NCBI RefSeq assembly: GCF_001701025.1
Contig: NZ_CP016793.1
Location: 1,798,001 to 1,862,000, forward strand
From: Lentzea guizhouensis
Lineage (GTDB): Bacteria; Actinomycetota; Actinomycetes; Mycobacteriales; Pseudonocardiaceae
Length of the DNA: 64,000 bases
Direction: 5' to 3'
In this document: positions 19,492 to 28,248 of the stretch, one piece after another
Numbering within the stretch: position 1 is the first letter of the stretch
Layout: each line of letters begins with the position of its first letter
The notes under the pieces: model-generated
Databases searched by the model: none
The model's input: only the letters and a program-made list of their open reading frames with translations
What the model was told of the DNA's origin: nothing
Position numbers and translations under genes: made by a program

Positions 19492-20796
19492 ATGCCCGTC
19501 CCGGTGGCACCACGCCGCTGGCCGTTGCTCGGGCACACCCCCGCGATGCTCGCCCGGCGCGCCGGGTTCACCGACGCGTTGTACGAGCACGGCGACGTGG
19601 TGCGCCTCGACCTCGGTCCGCTGCGCGCGTACTTCGTCACCGATCCCGCGCTCACGCACGAGGTTCTCGTCACGCAGGGCGCGAAGTTCCGCAAAGGCGC
19701 CATGTTCGACAAGTTCCAGCCGTACCTGGGAACCGGGCTGCTGCTGTCGAACGGCGAGCACCACCTGCGGCAACGGCGGATGATGCAGCCCGCGTTCCAC
19801 CGCGACCGGATGGACGCCTACGCCACCACGATGGTCCGCGCGGCCACGGCGATGGCGGAGTCGTGGCAGCCCGGCGAGGTCCGGACCATCGAGAACGACA
19901 TGCAGGAACTCGCGGTCACCATCGTCGGCGAGGCGCTTTTCTCGACGGAGATGGGACAACGTGCGGTCGCTGAGGTCCGCCGGTCGATCTTCACGGTCAT
20001 CCAGCAGGGCATGGTCCGCGCGCTGTCGCCGTCGTTCGTCGAAAAGCTGCCGCTGCCGGGCAACCGGGAGTTCGACGCGGCCATCGCGCGGATGAAGGCC
20101 GTGGTGCTGCAGGTGATCGAGAGCTGGCGGGCGGACGGCACCGACCACGGTGACGTGCTGTCGATGTTGTTGCTGGCGCAGGACGGCGGCATCGGCATGT
20201 CCGACCAGCAGACCTACGACGAGGTCCTGACGTTGCTGACCGCGGGCATCGAGACGACCGCGATCGCGTTGGCGTGGGCGTTGTACGAGGTCGGCCGCAA
20301 CCCGGAGATCGAACGGCGATTACACGAGGAGGTCGACGCGCTGGGCGGCCCCGCCACGTTCGCCGACCTGCCGCGCCTGCCCTACGCAGCGCAGATCGTG
20401 CAGGAAACCCTGCGCCACTACCCGATCTGGTTCGTGATGCGCCGAACGCTCGTCCCGGTCGACCTCGGTCCCGTGACCCTCCCGGCCGGCGCCGAGGTGA
20501 TCGTCAGCCCGCACGCCCTGCACCACGACCCGCGTTCCTACCCCGCCCCGGCGCGCTTCGACCCGTCCCGCTGGACGCCGTCGTTCACCGCGGACCTGCC
20601 GCGCGGCGCGTTCGTCCCGTTCGGCGGCGGCAACCGCCAGTGTCTCGGCAACACCTTCGCCCAGACCGAGATCGTGCTGACCCTCGCGACCGTCGCCGCC
20701 CGCTGGCGGCTGGTCCCCACCCGTCCGGCGCGCGTGAAGTTCACGTCCGCCCCCTATCCCGACGGCCTGCTCATGAAAGCCGTCCCCCGCAACTAG
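19492..20796 (+). CDS. Cytochrome P450, cassette copy 2
   Basis: 434-aa paralogue of the P450 at 13932. It has I-helix AGIETT (about residue 251), ExxR (ETLR) and Cys-ligand loop FGGGNRQCLG (about 376-386). The loop has Arg where copy 1 has His, and the Phe/Trp-rich region after ExxR differs, so the substrates may have diverged. The ATG follows TTGGAG; an in-frame ATG four codons upstream is possible. The hydrolase copy 2 starts 17 bp after the stop, the same spacing as in copy 1. Confidence 0.92.
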   Translation: MPVPVAPRRWPLLGHTPAMLARRAGFTDALYEHGDVVRLDLGPLRAYFVTDPALTHEVLVTQGAKFRKGAMFDKFQPYLGTGLLLSNGEHHLRQRRMMQPAFHRDRMDAYATTMVRAATAMAESWQPGEVRTIENDMQELAVTIVGEALFSTEMGQRAVAEVRRSIFTVIQQGMVRALSPSFVEKLPLPGNREFDAAIARMKAVVLQVIESWRADGTDHGDVLSMLLLAQDGGIGMSDQQTYDEVLTLLTAGIETTAIALAWALYEVGRNPEIERRLHEEVDALGGPATFADLPRLPYAAQIVQETLRHYPIWFVMRRTLVPVDLGPVTLPAGAEVIVSPHALHHDPRSYPAPARFDPSRWTPSFTADLPRGAFVPFGGGNRQCLGNTFAQTEIVLTLATVAARWRLVPTRPARVKFTSAPYPDGLLMKAVPRN

Positions 20797-20813
20797 TTGG
20801 AGGTAGTTCCCCC

Positions 20814-21803
20814 ATGCGTTTCCGCCGGTTGTGCGCCGCGGCTCTGCTCGCCACCGGAACACTGCTGTTCCCCACCCCCGCCTCGGCCGCCGTGACGTGC
20901 CAGGACGTGAGCTTCCCCGTCCGCGTCGGCCTGACCCCGTTGATCACCAGCCAGGAGACGATGGCCGGCCGCCTCTGCACCCCCGGCCGCGCCACCACCG
21001 TGCAGGTCCTGATCCCCGGCGGCACCTACGACCGCTCCTACTGGGACGTCGGCTTCGAACCGTCCACCCACTCCTTCACGAAGGCCCAGAACGCCGCCGG
21101 CTTCGCCACCCTCGCGATCGACCGCCTGGGCACCGGCCGCAGCTCCAAACCGCTGAGCGCCCTCGTCACCGCCTCCACCCAGGCGAGCGCCGTCCACCAG
21201 GTCATCCAGGCGCTGAAACCCCGCTTCGGCAAGGTGATCGTCGGCGGCCACTCCATCGGCGCGGCCATGGCCATCATCGAGGCGGCCACCTACGGCGACG
21301 TCGACGGCGTCCTCGTCACCGGCTTCACCCACAAGATGAACTACATCACCGTGGTCCCGGTGCTCGCCAACATGGTCCCGGCGGGCCTGGACGTCGGCTA
21401 CCTCACCACCATGCCGAACACCCGCTACAACTCGTTCCACAAACCGGGCCCGCTGATCCAGGGCGCGATCTCGTTCGACGAGAGGACGAAGTCCGTCTTC
21501 GCCGCCACCGAGGCCGTCGACACGATCCTGCTCAACACCGTCATCATCCCGGTGTCCCGGCGGATCGACGTCCCGGTGATGATCGCCGTCGGCAACGACA
21601 CGCACTTCTGCAGCTCCGGCGTGCCGCTGATGGGCAGCGACTGCTCCTCACCCGCCGCCCTGGCCGCGGACGAGGGCACGTTCTTCCCGGCGGTGCCGCG
21701 CCTGGACACCTTCATCCTCAACGGGTACGGCCACTCCATCAACTACGCCCCGAACGCCCCGCAGTACCACGCGGCCGTCTCCTCCTGGGCCGCCCGGATC
21801 TGA
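20814..21803 (+). CDS. Secreted alpha/beta hydrolase, cassette copy 2
   Basis: 329-aa paralogue of the hydrolase at 15263. It has an almost identical start (MRFRRLCAA), signal peptide to TPASAA, nucleophile elbow GGHSIGAA and C-terminal NGYGHSINY. The ribosome-binding site TTGGAGGT and the CCCCC run before the ATG are shared with copy 1. Copy 2 lacks about six residues present in copy 1 (DPKLSL in the copy 1 segment PALLDPKLSLRGIDVGYL). Export and ester or peptide hydrolysis are inferred from fold only. Confidence 0.88.
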   Translation: MRFRRLCAAALLATGTLLFPTPASAAVTCQDVSFPVRVGLTPLITSQETMAGRLCTPGRATTVQVLIPGGTYDRSYWDVGFEPSTHSFTKAQNAAGFATLAIDRLGTGRSSKPLSALVTASTQASAVHQVIQALKPRFGKVIVGGHSIGAAMAIIEAATYGDVDGVLVTGFTHKMNYITVVPVLANMVPAGLDVGYLTTMPNTRYNSFHKPGPLIQGAISFDERTKSVFAATEAVDTILLNTVIIPVSRRIDVPVMIAVGNDTHFCSSGVPLMGSDCSSPAALAADEGTFFPAVPRLDTFILNGYGHSINYAPNAPQYHAAVSSWAARI

Positions 21804-21827
21804 CGCGCCTGAGCCTAGAATCGCGAA

Positions 21828-22145
21828 ATGGACGAAGAGATCCACGAGCGGATCCGCGACTTCATCAAGGCCATCCCGCGCGGACGCGTCGCCACCTACG
21901 GCGACATCGCAGATCTCGCCAAGGCCCCGTCGCCACGGCTGGTCGGCCGCATCCTCAACGAGGACGGGCACGACCTGCCGTGGCAACGCGTGCTGAAGGC
22001 GGACGGCACCTGTGCTCCGCACCTGCGGGAGACGCAGCTGCAGATGCTGCACGAGGAGGGGGTGCCGAACCTCGACGGGAAGGTGGACCTGCGGGAGTAC
22101 CGGTGGGAGGACGCCCGGAAGGAAGAGCTGCCAGGCCTCTGGTAG
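21828..22145 (+). CDS. Alkyltransferase-like (ATL) DNA-binding protein
   Basis: 105-aa MGMT-fold protein. The helix-turn-helix and active-site region are present (GRVATYGDIA, LVGRILN), but the alkyl-acceptor motif PCHRV reads PWQRV, with Trp in place of the catalytic Cys. This is typical of ATL proteins, which bind O6-alkylguanine and hand lesions to nucleotide-excision repair without repairing them. A TAGAAT hexamer ends 6 nt before the ATG, so the mRNA is probably leaderless. From memory the orthologue is Rv3204, near adnA in M. tuberculosis. Confidence 0.88.
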   Translation: MDEEIHERIRDFIKAIPRGRVATYGDIADLAKAPSPRLVGRILNEDGHDLPWQRVLKADGTCAPHLRETQLQMLHEEGVPNLDGKVDLREYRWEDARKEELPGLW

Positions 22146-22235
22146 CAGGCTGACGCAGGGGTCCCCTTCGCTGTTGGCTCCCCCGCGACCCACGCTGCTC
22201 AGCAGGTCTGACCGTTCCGGTAGGACGAGGCCGGG

Positions 22236-22881
22236 TCACGCCGACCTCCTGACCTCGCCCAAACCCTCGTAGTACCGCCGCACCAACGCCTCGGCGATCA
22301 GCGGGTGCGCTCCGACCGGCGCGGCCACCACGTCGGCCCCGCACCCGCTCACCAGGTCGTGGAACACCCCCGGCGCCAGCAACCACGAGGCGACGGCCAC
22401 CCGCCGTCCGCGCCCGGCGACGGCGGCCACCACGTCCCCGATCCGCGGCGAAGCGGTGGCCGCGTACCCGACCGCCTCCGCGCCCAGCAGTCCCGCCGCC
22501 GCCGCACGTCCGCCAACGCCGCACGTCCGAAGACCCGGCGGCCGCCAGCACCACCGCATCTCCGCGCCGAACCCCGGCCTCGCGCAACCGGTCCCGCACC
22601 GCCGGCACCGCATCCACGCCCAGCGGCGGCGTCAGCACCACGTCAGGCCGCGAGCCGATCTGCTCGGGGATGTCCACCCGCACGTGGTACCCGGCAGCCA
22701 GGAACGCCGGCACGACAACACACGGTCCGTCCACAACGGACCGGACGTCCGGCTGGACGACGTCCGCGTAGGCGACCTCGACCGGCACGTCCACCGACTC
22801 CCGCACCAGCGCGGCGATGGACGAGCAGACCGACAACCCCGACGCGGAACGCGTGCCGTGGAACGCCAAGACCAGCTTCAT
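22236..22881 (-). pseudogene. CbiX/SirB-like chelatase, frame broken near 22502-22520
   Basis: Sirohydrochlorin chelatase-like protein (CbiX fold), probably inserting Fe or Co for sirohaem, the NirB cofactor. The first part keeps the N-terminal metal-site motif LVLAFHGTRS and VVPAFLAAGYHVRVD. The second part (ATASPRIGDVV, VASWLLAPGVFHDLV) is in another frame. Adding one G at each of two CGG sites (about 22520 and 22502) gives DVRALADVRAAAAGLL and one continuous product of about 215 aa. Its ATG overlaps the HemD-fusion stop as ATGA. It is the last gene of the nitrogen operon. Confidence 0.8.
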
Positions 22882-23972
22882 GCAGGCTCCATCGCAAGTC
22901 GGTACCCACGCTTCACCACGGTGCACACCATCTGCGGCGCCCCCAACGCCGTCCGCAACCGCCCGATCGCGGTCTCCACGGCGTGCTCCTCACCACCGGA
23001 AGGCAATGCCGCCAACAGGTCCTGGCGCGACACCACCCGCCCGCGCGCCGCGACCAGGGTCCGCAGCACCGCCATCGGCGCCGGTGCGACGGGACGCAGC
23101 TCGCCGTCGACCACCACGGCCTGTGCCCGCATCTCCAGGTCCCGCGACGCGATTCGCAACCGGGTGGCCCGCGCGGGCAGCTCGACCGCCAGCTCGCGGA
23201 CCATCGACCCGATCCGCGACCGGGCCGGCTGCACGACCGGGATGCCGGCCGCCACCAGCGGTCCTGCGGTGATCGCGCCCACACCGACCACCAGGACGTT
23301 GCGGCGCAACGCCTCCACCAGAGCCGGACGGCGGTCGCCTGCTGTCCGCAGCACCGAGGACGCCGCCGGAGCGCTCGTGAACGTCAAGGCGTCCACCTGG
23401 CCCGCCAGCACCGCCTCGACCAGCCGCTCCAGCGGGGCCGGGTCGACCGGTGGTTCCCAGCGGTAGACCGGGATCTCCACCACGTCGGCGCCCGCGGCCT
23501 GCAGCGAACCGACGAAGTCCGGGAGTGGTTCGCCGTGCAGCTGGACGGCGACGCGCTTGCCGGCGACGCCCATGCGCAGGAGGTACTGCAGGAGCTCTGC
23601 GTTCGACTCCGACGACGGTGACCACGTCTCGGTCAGGCCCGCCGCTCGGACGGCACCCTTCGCCTTCGGGCCGCGCGGGAGCACCACCGCTGACGACAAC
23701 CCGCGCTGCAGTCGTGCACCCAGGCCCCAGCCCTCAGCTGCCTCGAACCAGCCGCGGAAACCGATCGCGGTGGTGGCCACGACCACGTCGACCGGGGCCG
23801 ACAGCAGTTCGGTCGTCGCGGCCAGCAGGGAGGTGTCATCGGGCAGCGGCACGATGCGCAGCGCGGGGCCGTGCACCACCACGGCGCCCTTGCGCTCCAG
23901 CAGGGCGATCAGCTCGTCGGCACGGCGGGCGGCGGTGACGCCGATGGTGAAGCCGGCCAGGGGGCCGGTCAC
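22878..23972 (-). CDS. Uroporphyrinogen-III synthase fused to a winged-helix regulator domain
   Basis: 364-aa fusion. Residues ~1-255 form a HemD-type uroporphyrinogen-III synthase (FTIGVTAARRADEL; LTFTSAPAASSVL). Residues ~270-360 form an OmpR/PhoB-type winged helix (RTLVAARGRVVSRQDLL; VKRGYRLAMEP). The likely role is to link sirohaem supply to transcriptional control of nitrite reduction. The GTG start overlaps the nirD stop (GTGA), and its stop overlaps the cbiX start. From memory M. tuberculosis carries the same pair as Rv0260c/Rv0259c near nirBD. Confidence 0.88.
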   Translation of the reverse strand: MTGPLAGFTIGVTAARRADELIALLERKGAVVVHGPALRIVPLPDDTSLLAATTELLSAPVDVVVATTAIGFRGWFEAAEGWGLGARLQRGLSSAVVLPRGPKAKGAVRAAGLTETWSPSSESNAELLQYLLRMGVAGKRVAVQLHGEPLPDFVGSLQAAGADVVEIPVYRWEPPVDPAPLERLVEAVLAGQVDALTFTSAPAASSVLRTAGDRRPALVEALRRNVLVVGVGAITAGPLVAAGIPVVQPARSRIGSMVRELAVELPARATRLRIASRDLEMRAQAVVVDGELRPVAPAPMAVLRTLVAARGRVVSRQDLLAALPSGGEEHAVETAIGRLRTALGAPQMVCTVVKRGYRLAMEPA

Positions 23973-24283
23973 GTCAGCTCCACGACGCCGTCACGCACCC
24001 GCACCTCGTGCACGGCGACCGACACCTCCGGCGAGTCGAGGCACTTGCCGGTGGCCAGCTCGAAGGCCTGCTTGTAGACCGGGGAGACGACCACCGGGAC
24101 GCCGCCGCGGTCGCCCAGGATGCCGCGGGAGAGCACGGCGGCGCCGCTGAACGGGTCGATGTTGTCCAGGGCGTGCAGGGTGCCGTCGGCGGTGAGGAAC
24201 ACGGCCACCTGCGAGCCGTCGGGGAGCAGGGCGGCGACACCCTGCTCCGGGCGCAGCAGGGCGAGGTCACAGACCACGGTCAT
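23969..24283 (-). CDS. nirD: Nitrite reductase small subunit NirD
   Basis: 104-aa Rieske-fold partner of NirB in assimilatory NAD(P)H nitrite reductase. It keeps the fold motifs (QVAVFLTADGTLHALDNIDPF; VPVVVSPVYKQAFELATGKC) but lacks the CxH/CxxH cluster ligands, as usual for NirD. The ATG was chosen because it overlaps the nirB TGA (ATGA). Confidence 0.92.
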   Translation of the reverse strand: MTVVCDLALLRPEQGVAALLPDGSQVAVFLTADGTLHALDNIDPFSGAAVLSRGILGDRGGVPVVVSPVYKQAFELATGKCLDSPEVSVAVHEVRVRDGVVELT

Positions 24284-26736
24284 CGCACTACCTCCGGAAT
24301 GCCGAGCTGGACGGGGACGCGCTGGCCGCGTTCGGCGCGGAACGAGATCGACGGGTCGGGGGTACCGGGCGCGTTGACGAACGACGTGAAGCGCGCGAGC
24401 TTCTCCGGGTCCTCCAGCACGCCGCGCCACTCGTCGGCGTAGGAGCCGACGTGGGCCTCCATCGCGGCCTCCAGGTCGGCGCAGATGCCGAGCTTGTCGT
24501 CGACGACGACCTCACGCAGGTGGTCCAGGCCGCCGTCCAGGCCCTCCAGCCACACCGATGTGCGCTGCAACCGGTCGGCGGTGCGGATGTAGAACATCAG
24601 GAACCGGTCGATCGTGCGGATCAGCGTCTCGGTGTCCACATCGGACACCAGCAGGTCGGCGTGCCGGGGCGTGAAGCCGCCGTTGCCGCCGACGTAGAGG
24701 TTCCAGCCGTTCTCGGTGGCGATGATGCCGAAGTCCTTGCTGCGGGCCTCGGCGCACTCCCGCGCACACCCGGACACCGCGGACTTCAGCTTGTGCGGCG
24801 ACCGCAGACCGCGGTAGCGCAGCTCCAGGTCGATCGCGAGCCCCACGGAGTCCTGCACGCCGTACCGGCACCAGGTCGTGCCGACGCAGGACTTCACCGT
24901 GCGCAACGCCTTGCCGTAGGCGTGCCCGGACTCGAACCCGGCGTCCACCAGCCGGCGCCAGATCTCCGGCAGCTGGTCGACCGTGGCACCGAACAGGTCG
25001 ATCCGCTGACCACCGGTGATCTTGGTGTAGAGCCCGAAGTCGCGGGCCACCTCACCGATGACGATCAGCTTCTCCGGCGTGATCTCCCCGCCGGGAATGC
25101 GCGGCACGACCGAGTACGTGCCGTTGCGCTGCATGTTCGCCAGGAACCTGTCGTTGGTGTCCTGCAACGAGACCTGCGTCTCGCCGAGGATGTGCCCGTT
25201 GTTCAGCGACGCCAGGATCGAGGCCACCGCGGGCTTGCAGATGTCGCAGCCGCGCCCGCTGCCGTGCTTCTCGATCAACGCCGTGAACGTCGTGGTCCTG
25301 GTCGCGCGGGCGATCTCGAACAGCTCCGCCCGGGAACAGGTGAAGTGCTCGCACAACGCCTTGGACTGCTCGACACCGCAGTCGGTCAGCAGCTTCTTCA
25401 GCATCGGCACGCACGAACCGCAGCCCGTGCCCGCCTTCGTGCACGCCTTCAGCTCGGCGACGTCGCACGCCACACCCGACCCGATCGCGTCGGTGATCGT
25501 CTGCTTCGTCACCGCGTGGCACGAGCACACCTGGGCGTCCGCGGGCATCTCGACGTCGACCGCACCCCCGGGCTGCAGCAGCGCGGCCGGGACCTCCTTG
25601 CCCACCAACGGCCGCAGCGACGGGTACGAGGACGCGTCACCGACCAGCACGCCACCGAGCAGGGTCTTCGCGTCGTCCGACACCACGAGCTTGCTGTACG
25701 TGCCCGCGACCGCGTTGTTCACCACGACCTCGAGCGCGCCCTCGGTCGTGGCGTGCGCGTCACCGAACGACGCCACGTCCACGCCGAGCAGCTTCAGCTT
25801 CGTCGACACGTCCGCACCGGGGAACACCCGCGTGCCACCGGAGATCTGGTCCGCGACCACCTCGGCCATCGCGTAGCCGGGAGCGACGAGCCCGTACGTC
25901 ACACCCTCGACCGCCGCGCACTCCCCGATCGCGAACACGTGCGGGTCGGCGGTGCGGCAGGCGGCGTCGACCAGGTACCCGCCGCGCGGTCCCAGCTCCA
26001 GCCCCAGATCGAGGTCCGTGCGCGGCCGGATGCCCGCGCTGAACACCACGACGTCGAGGTCCAGCTCGACACCGTTGGCCAGCTTGGCGATCAGCCGCGA
26101 GCCGTCGCGTTCGATGGAGGAGGCCGACGTCCCGGTGTGCACGGTCAGGTCGAGCTTCTCGACCAGCCGCTTCAGCAGCCCGGCGCCGCCCTCGTCGACC
26201 TGGATCGGCATCAGCCGCGGCGCGAGCTCCACGACGTGCGGCGAGACCCTCATGCCGCGCAACGCGTTCGCCGCCTCCAGCCCGAGCAGGCCACCACCGA
26301 GCACCATGCCGGAGTGCCGGCCGGGCCGGTCGGCCGCCGCGACCGTCGCCCGGATCTCGTCCAGGTCGTCGATCGTCCGGTAGACGTGGCAACCGGGCAG
26401 GTCCCGGCCGGGGACAGGGGGCACGAACGGCACCGAGCCGGTGGCCAGCACCAACGCGTCGTACGCGACCTCGATGCCGGAGGCGCCCACGACGACCCGG
26501 CGTTCCCGGTCGACGGAGACCGCCTTCTCGCCGAGCCGGAGCTCACAGCCGGACAGCGGCGCGAGCTCCAGGTCCGCCGAGTCCCAGGTGTCCACATAGG
26601 ACGACAGCGCCACGCGGTCGTACGCGGGACGGGACTCCTCGCCGAACACCACGATCCGCCAGGACGACTCACGAAGGATCTCGACGAGCCGGTGGCCGAC
26701 CATGCCGTTGCCGATCACGACCAAAGTCTGGGTCAT
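24280..26736 (-). CDS. nirB: Nitrite reductase [NAD(P)H] large subunit NirB
   Basis: 818-aa cytoplasmic enzyme reducing nitrite to ammonium. The order is: N-terminal FAD/NAD domains (VIGNGMVGHRLVEIL; GMVLGGGLLGLEAANAL), a BFD-like [2Fe-2S] domain (CSCHAV ... GTGCGSC, about 405-445), then the sirohaem/[4Fe-4S] reductase domain with Cys pairs in CVGTTWC (about 615) and GCAREC (about 655). It is translationally coupled to nirD. A possible GlnR site lies 63 bp upstream. Confidence 0.95.
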   Translation of the reverse strand: MTQTLVVIGNGMVGHRLVEILRESSWRIVVFGEESRPAYDRVALSSYVDTWDSADLELAPLSGCELRLGEKAVSVDRERRVVVGASGIEVAYDALVLATGSVPFVPPVPGRDLPGCHVYRTIDDLDEIRATVAAADRPGRHSGMVLGGGLLGLEAANALRGMRVSPHVVELAPRLMPIQVDEGGAGLLKRLVEKLDLTVHTGTSASSIERDGSRLIAKLANGVELDLDVVVFSAGIRPRTDLDLGLELGPRGGYLVDAACRTADPHVFAIGECAAVEGVTYGLVAPGYAMAEVVADQISGGTRVFPGADVSTKLKLLGVDVASFGDAHATTEGALEVVVNNAVAGTYSKLVVSDDAKTLLGGVLVGDASSYPSLRPLVGKEVPAALLQPGGAVDVEMPADAQVCSCHAVTKQTITDAIGSGVACDVAELKACTKAGTGCGSCVPMLKKLLTDCGVEQSKALCEHFTCSRAELFEIARATRTTTFTALIEKHGSGRGCDICKPAVASILASLNNGHILGETQVSLQDTNDRFLANMQRNGTYSVVPRIPGGEITPEKLIVIGEVARDFGLYTKITGGQRIDLFGATVDQLPEIWRRLVDAGFESGHAYGKALRTVKSCVGTTWCRYGVQDSVGLAIDLELRYRGLRSPHKLKSAVSGCARECAEARSKDFGIIATENGWNLYVGGNGGFTPRHADLLVSDVDTETLIRTIDRFLMFYIRTADRLQRTSVWLEGLDGGLDHLREVVVDDKLGICADLEAAMEAHVGSYADEWRGVLEDPEKLARFTSFVNAPGTPDPSISFRAERGQRVPVQLGIPEVVR

Positions 26737-26798
26737 CGGGCACTCCTCCTTCCGCCCGGTATGCTCACCGGGCGGCGTGTCATCCCAAGGTCCGCTAC

Positions 26799-26814
26799 AT
26801 TTCGCGGGTGTTAA
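26799..26814 (-). promoter_or_regulatory. Possible GlnR box upstream of nirB
   Basis: On the minus strand TTAAC, six bases, then GAAAT resembles the actinobacterial GlnR half-box gTnAC-n6-GaAAC with two mismatches. It lies 63 bp before the nirB start and after the narK stop. Low specificity; a site-model search is needed. Confidence 0.3.
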
Positions 26815-26848
26815 AGGAAACTCTCGCCGCTGCTCAGAGCGGTGTGCG

Positions 26849-28150
26849 TCACACGCCCGCGTAGGCGAGCGAGGGCCGCGTCACGAAGACGTTGCGCCGC
26901 AGGTAGAACCACCACGTGGTGCCGAGGCAGAGCGCGTAGAACACCAGGATCGCGGTCAGCGCGGGCGTCAGGGTCTTCGAGCCCTCCAGCGAGAACTTGA
27001 AGACCAGGTTGACCAGCACGCCACCGGCAGCGCCGATCGCACCGGCGATGCCGACCACGGCGGCGGCCTGGCGCTTGGCCGACTTGTCGTCGTCCGACTG
27101 CGTGCGGAAGATCGCCGGGATCATCCGGTAGGTCGAGCCGTTGCCGACGCCCGCCAGCACGAACAGCGCGATGAACGAGCCGAAGAACAACCCGAAGTTC
27201 TTCATGTCGACGCTGACCATCACGCCGATCGTGCCGATCCCGAGCCCGACGAACGTGCCCAGCGTCACCTTCGCGCCACCGACCCGGTCGGCGAGCCACC
27301 CGCCCGCGGGCCGGGCGACCGAGCCGATCAGCGCGCCGAGGAACGCGAGCGCCACCCAGCCCTTGTAGTCCACGAAGCTGAGCTTGATCAGCGACGGGAA
27401 CGCGAACGAGTAGCCGATGAACGACCCGAACGTGCCGATGTACAGGAACGACATCACCCAGGTGTGCTTGTTGGACAACGCGAGCCGGTACGACCGCCCG
27501 TCCGGCTTGGCCTGGGTGAGGCTGTTCATGAACGACCAGGCGCAGATCGTGGCGACCACGATGAACGGCATCCAGATCAGCGCCGCATAAGCCAGGTTGA
27601 TCCCGGTGCCGACAGAGATGACGACCGGCACGACGAGCTGCGTGACCGCGACACCGAGGTTGCCGCCGGCCGCGTTCATGCCCAGCGCGAGACCCTTCTT
27701 GCCCTCCGGGTAGAAGAACGAGATGTTCGCCATCGACGACGAGAAGTTGCCGCCGCCCAAGCCCATCGCGGCCGAGGTGAGCAGGAAGAACCAGTACGGC
27801 GTGCCCGGCGTGGACACCGCGTGGGCGAGCATCGTGCACGGGATCAGCAGCAGCCCGGCGCTGATCGTCGTCCACAACCGGCCACCGAAGCGCGGCACCG
27901 CGAACGTGTACGGCACCCGCAGCACCGCGCCCACCAGGTTCGGCACGATCAACAGCCAGAACTGCTGGCCCACGCTGAAGTCGAACCCGACCGAGCCGAG
28001 GCTCACCACCACGATGCTCATGAGCACCCACACGCTGAACCCGAGGTTCTCGGCGAAGATGCTCAGCGCCAGGTTCTTGCGGGCGATCCGCTTGCCGGTG
28101 GACTCCCAGAACTCGGGCTTCTCCGGCTCCCAGTGGTCGATCCAGCTCAT
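26849..28150 (-). CDS. narK: Nitrate/nitrite transporter, NarK family
   Basis: 433-aa major-facilitator protein with about 12 membrane helices. It has the nitrate-nitrite porter signature region GLGGGNFSSSMANISFF followed by EGKKGLALGMNAAGGNLGV, and the matching C-half motif GNGSTYRMIPAIF. It imports nitrate, or exports nitrite, for the adjacent reductases. It lies between the nasB-like gene and nirB on the same strand with a 112-bp gap to nirB, so an internal promoter there is possible. Confidence 0.92.
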   Translation of the reverse strand: MSWIDHWEPEKPEFWESTGKRIARKNLALSIFAENLGFSVWVLMSIVVVSLGSVGFDFSVGQQFWLLIVPNLVGAVLRVPYTFAVPRFGGRLWTTISAGLLLIPCTMLAHAVSTPGTPYWFFLLTSAAMGLGGGNFSSSMANISFFYPEGKKGLALGMNAAGGNLGVAVTQLVVPVVISVGTGINLAYAALIWMPFIVVATICAWSFMNSLTQAKPDGRSYRLALSNKHTWVMSFLYIGTFGSFIGYSFAFPSLIKLSFVDYKGWVALAFLGALIGSVARPAGGWLADRVGGAKVTLGTFVGLGIGTIGVMVSVDMKNFGLFFGSFIALFVLAGVGNGSTYRMIPAIFRTQSDDDKSAKRQAAAVVGIAGAIGAAGGVLVNLVFKFSLEGSKTLTPALTAILVFYALCLGTTWWFYLRRNVFVTRPSLAYAGV

Positions 28151-28248
28151 GTGCGTCCTCCGCGGAATCGGCGATTGCCGAACAACCTAAGAACCGGGCA
28201 TTACCAAGGGGTTCTGCTCGATGACGGCGGCGGCAACTCCGCCGCACA

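Noticed and set aside
10740..21803. Conventional biosynthetic gene cluster
   Set aside because: No core synthase (PKS, NRPS, terpene cyclase, RiPP precursor) is present; P450 and hydrolase alone do not define one.
24451..26814. 787-codon plus-strand ORF opposite nirB
   Set aside because: Complement of a well-supported enzyme gene; low-complexity Arg/His/Gln-rich translation and no plausible start region.
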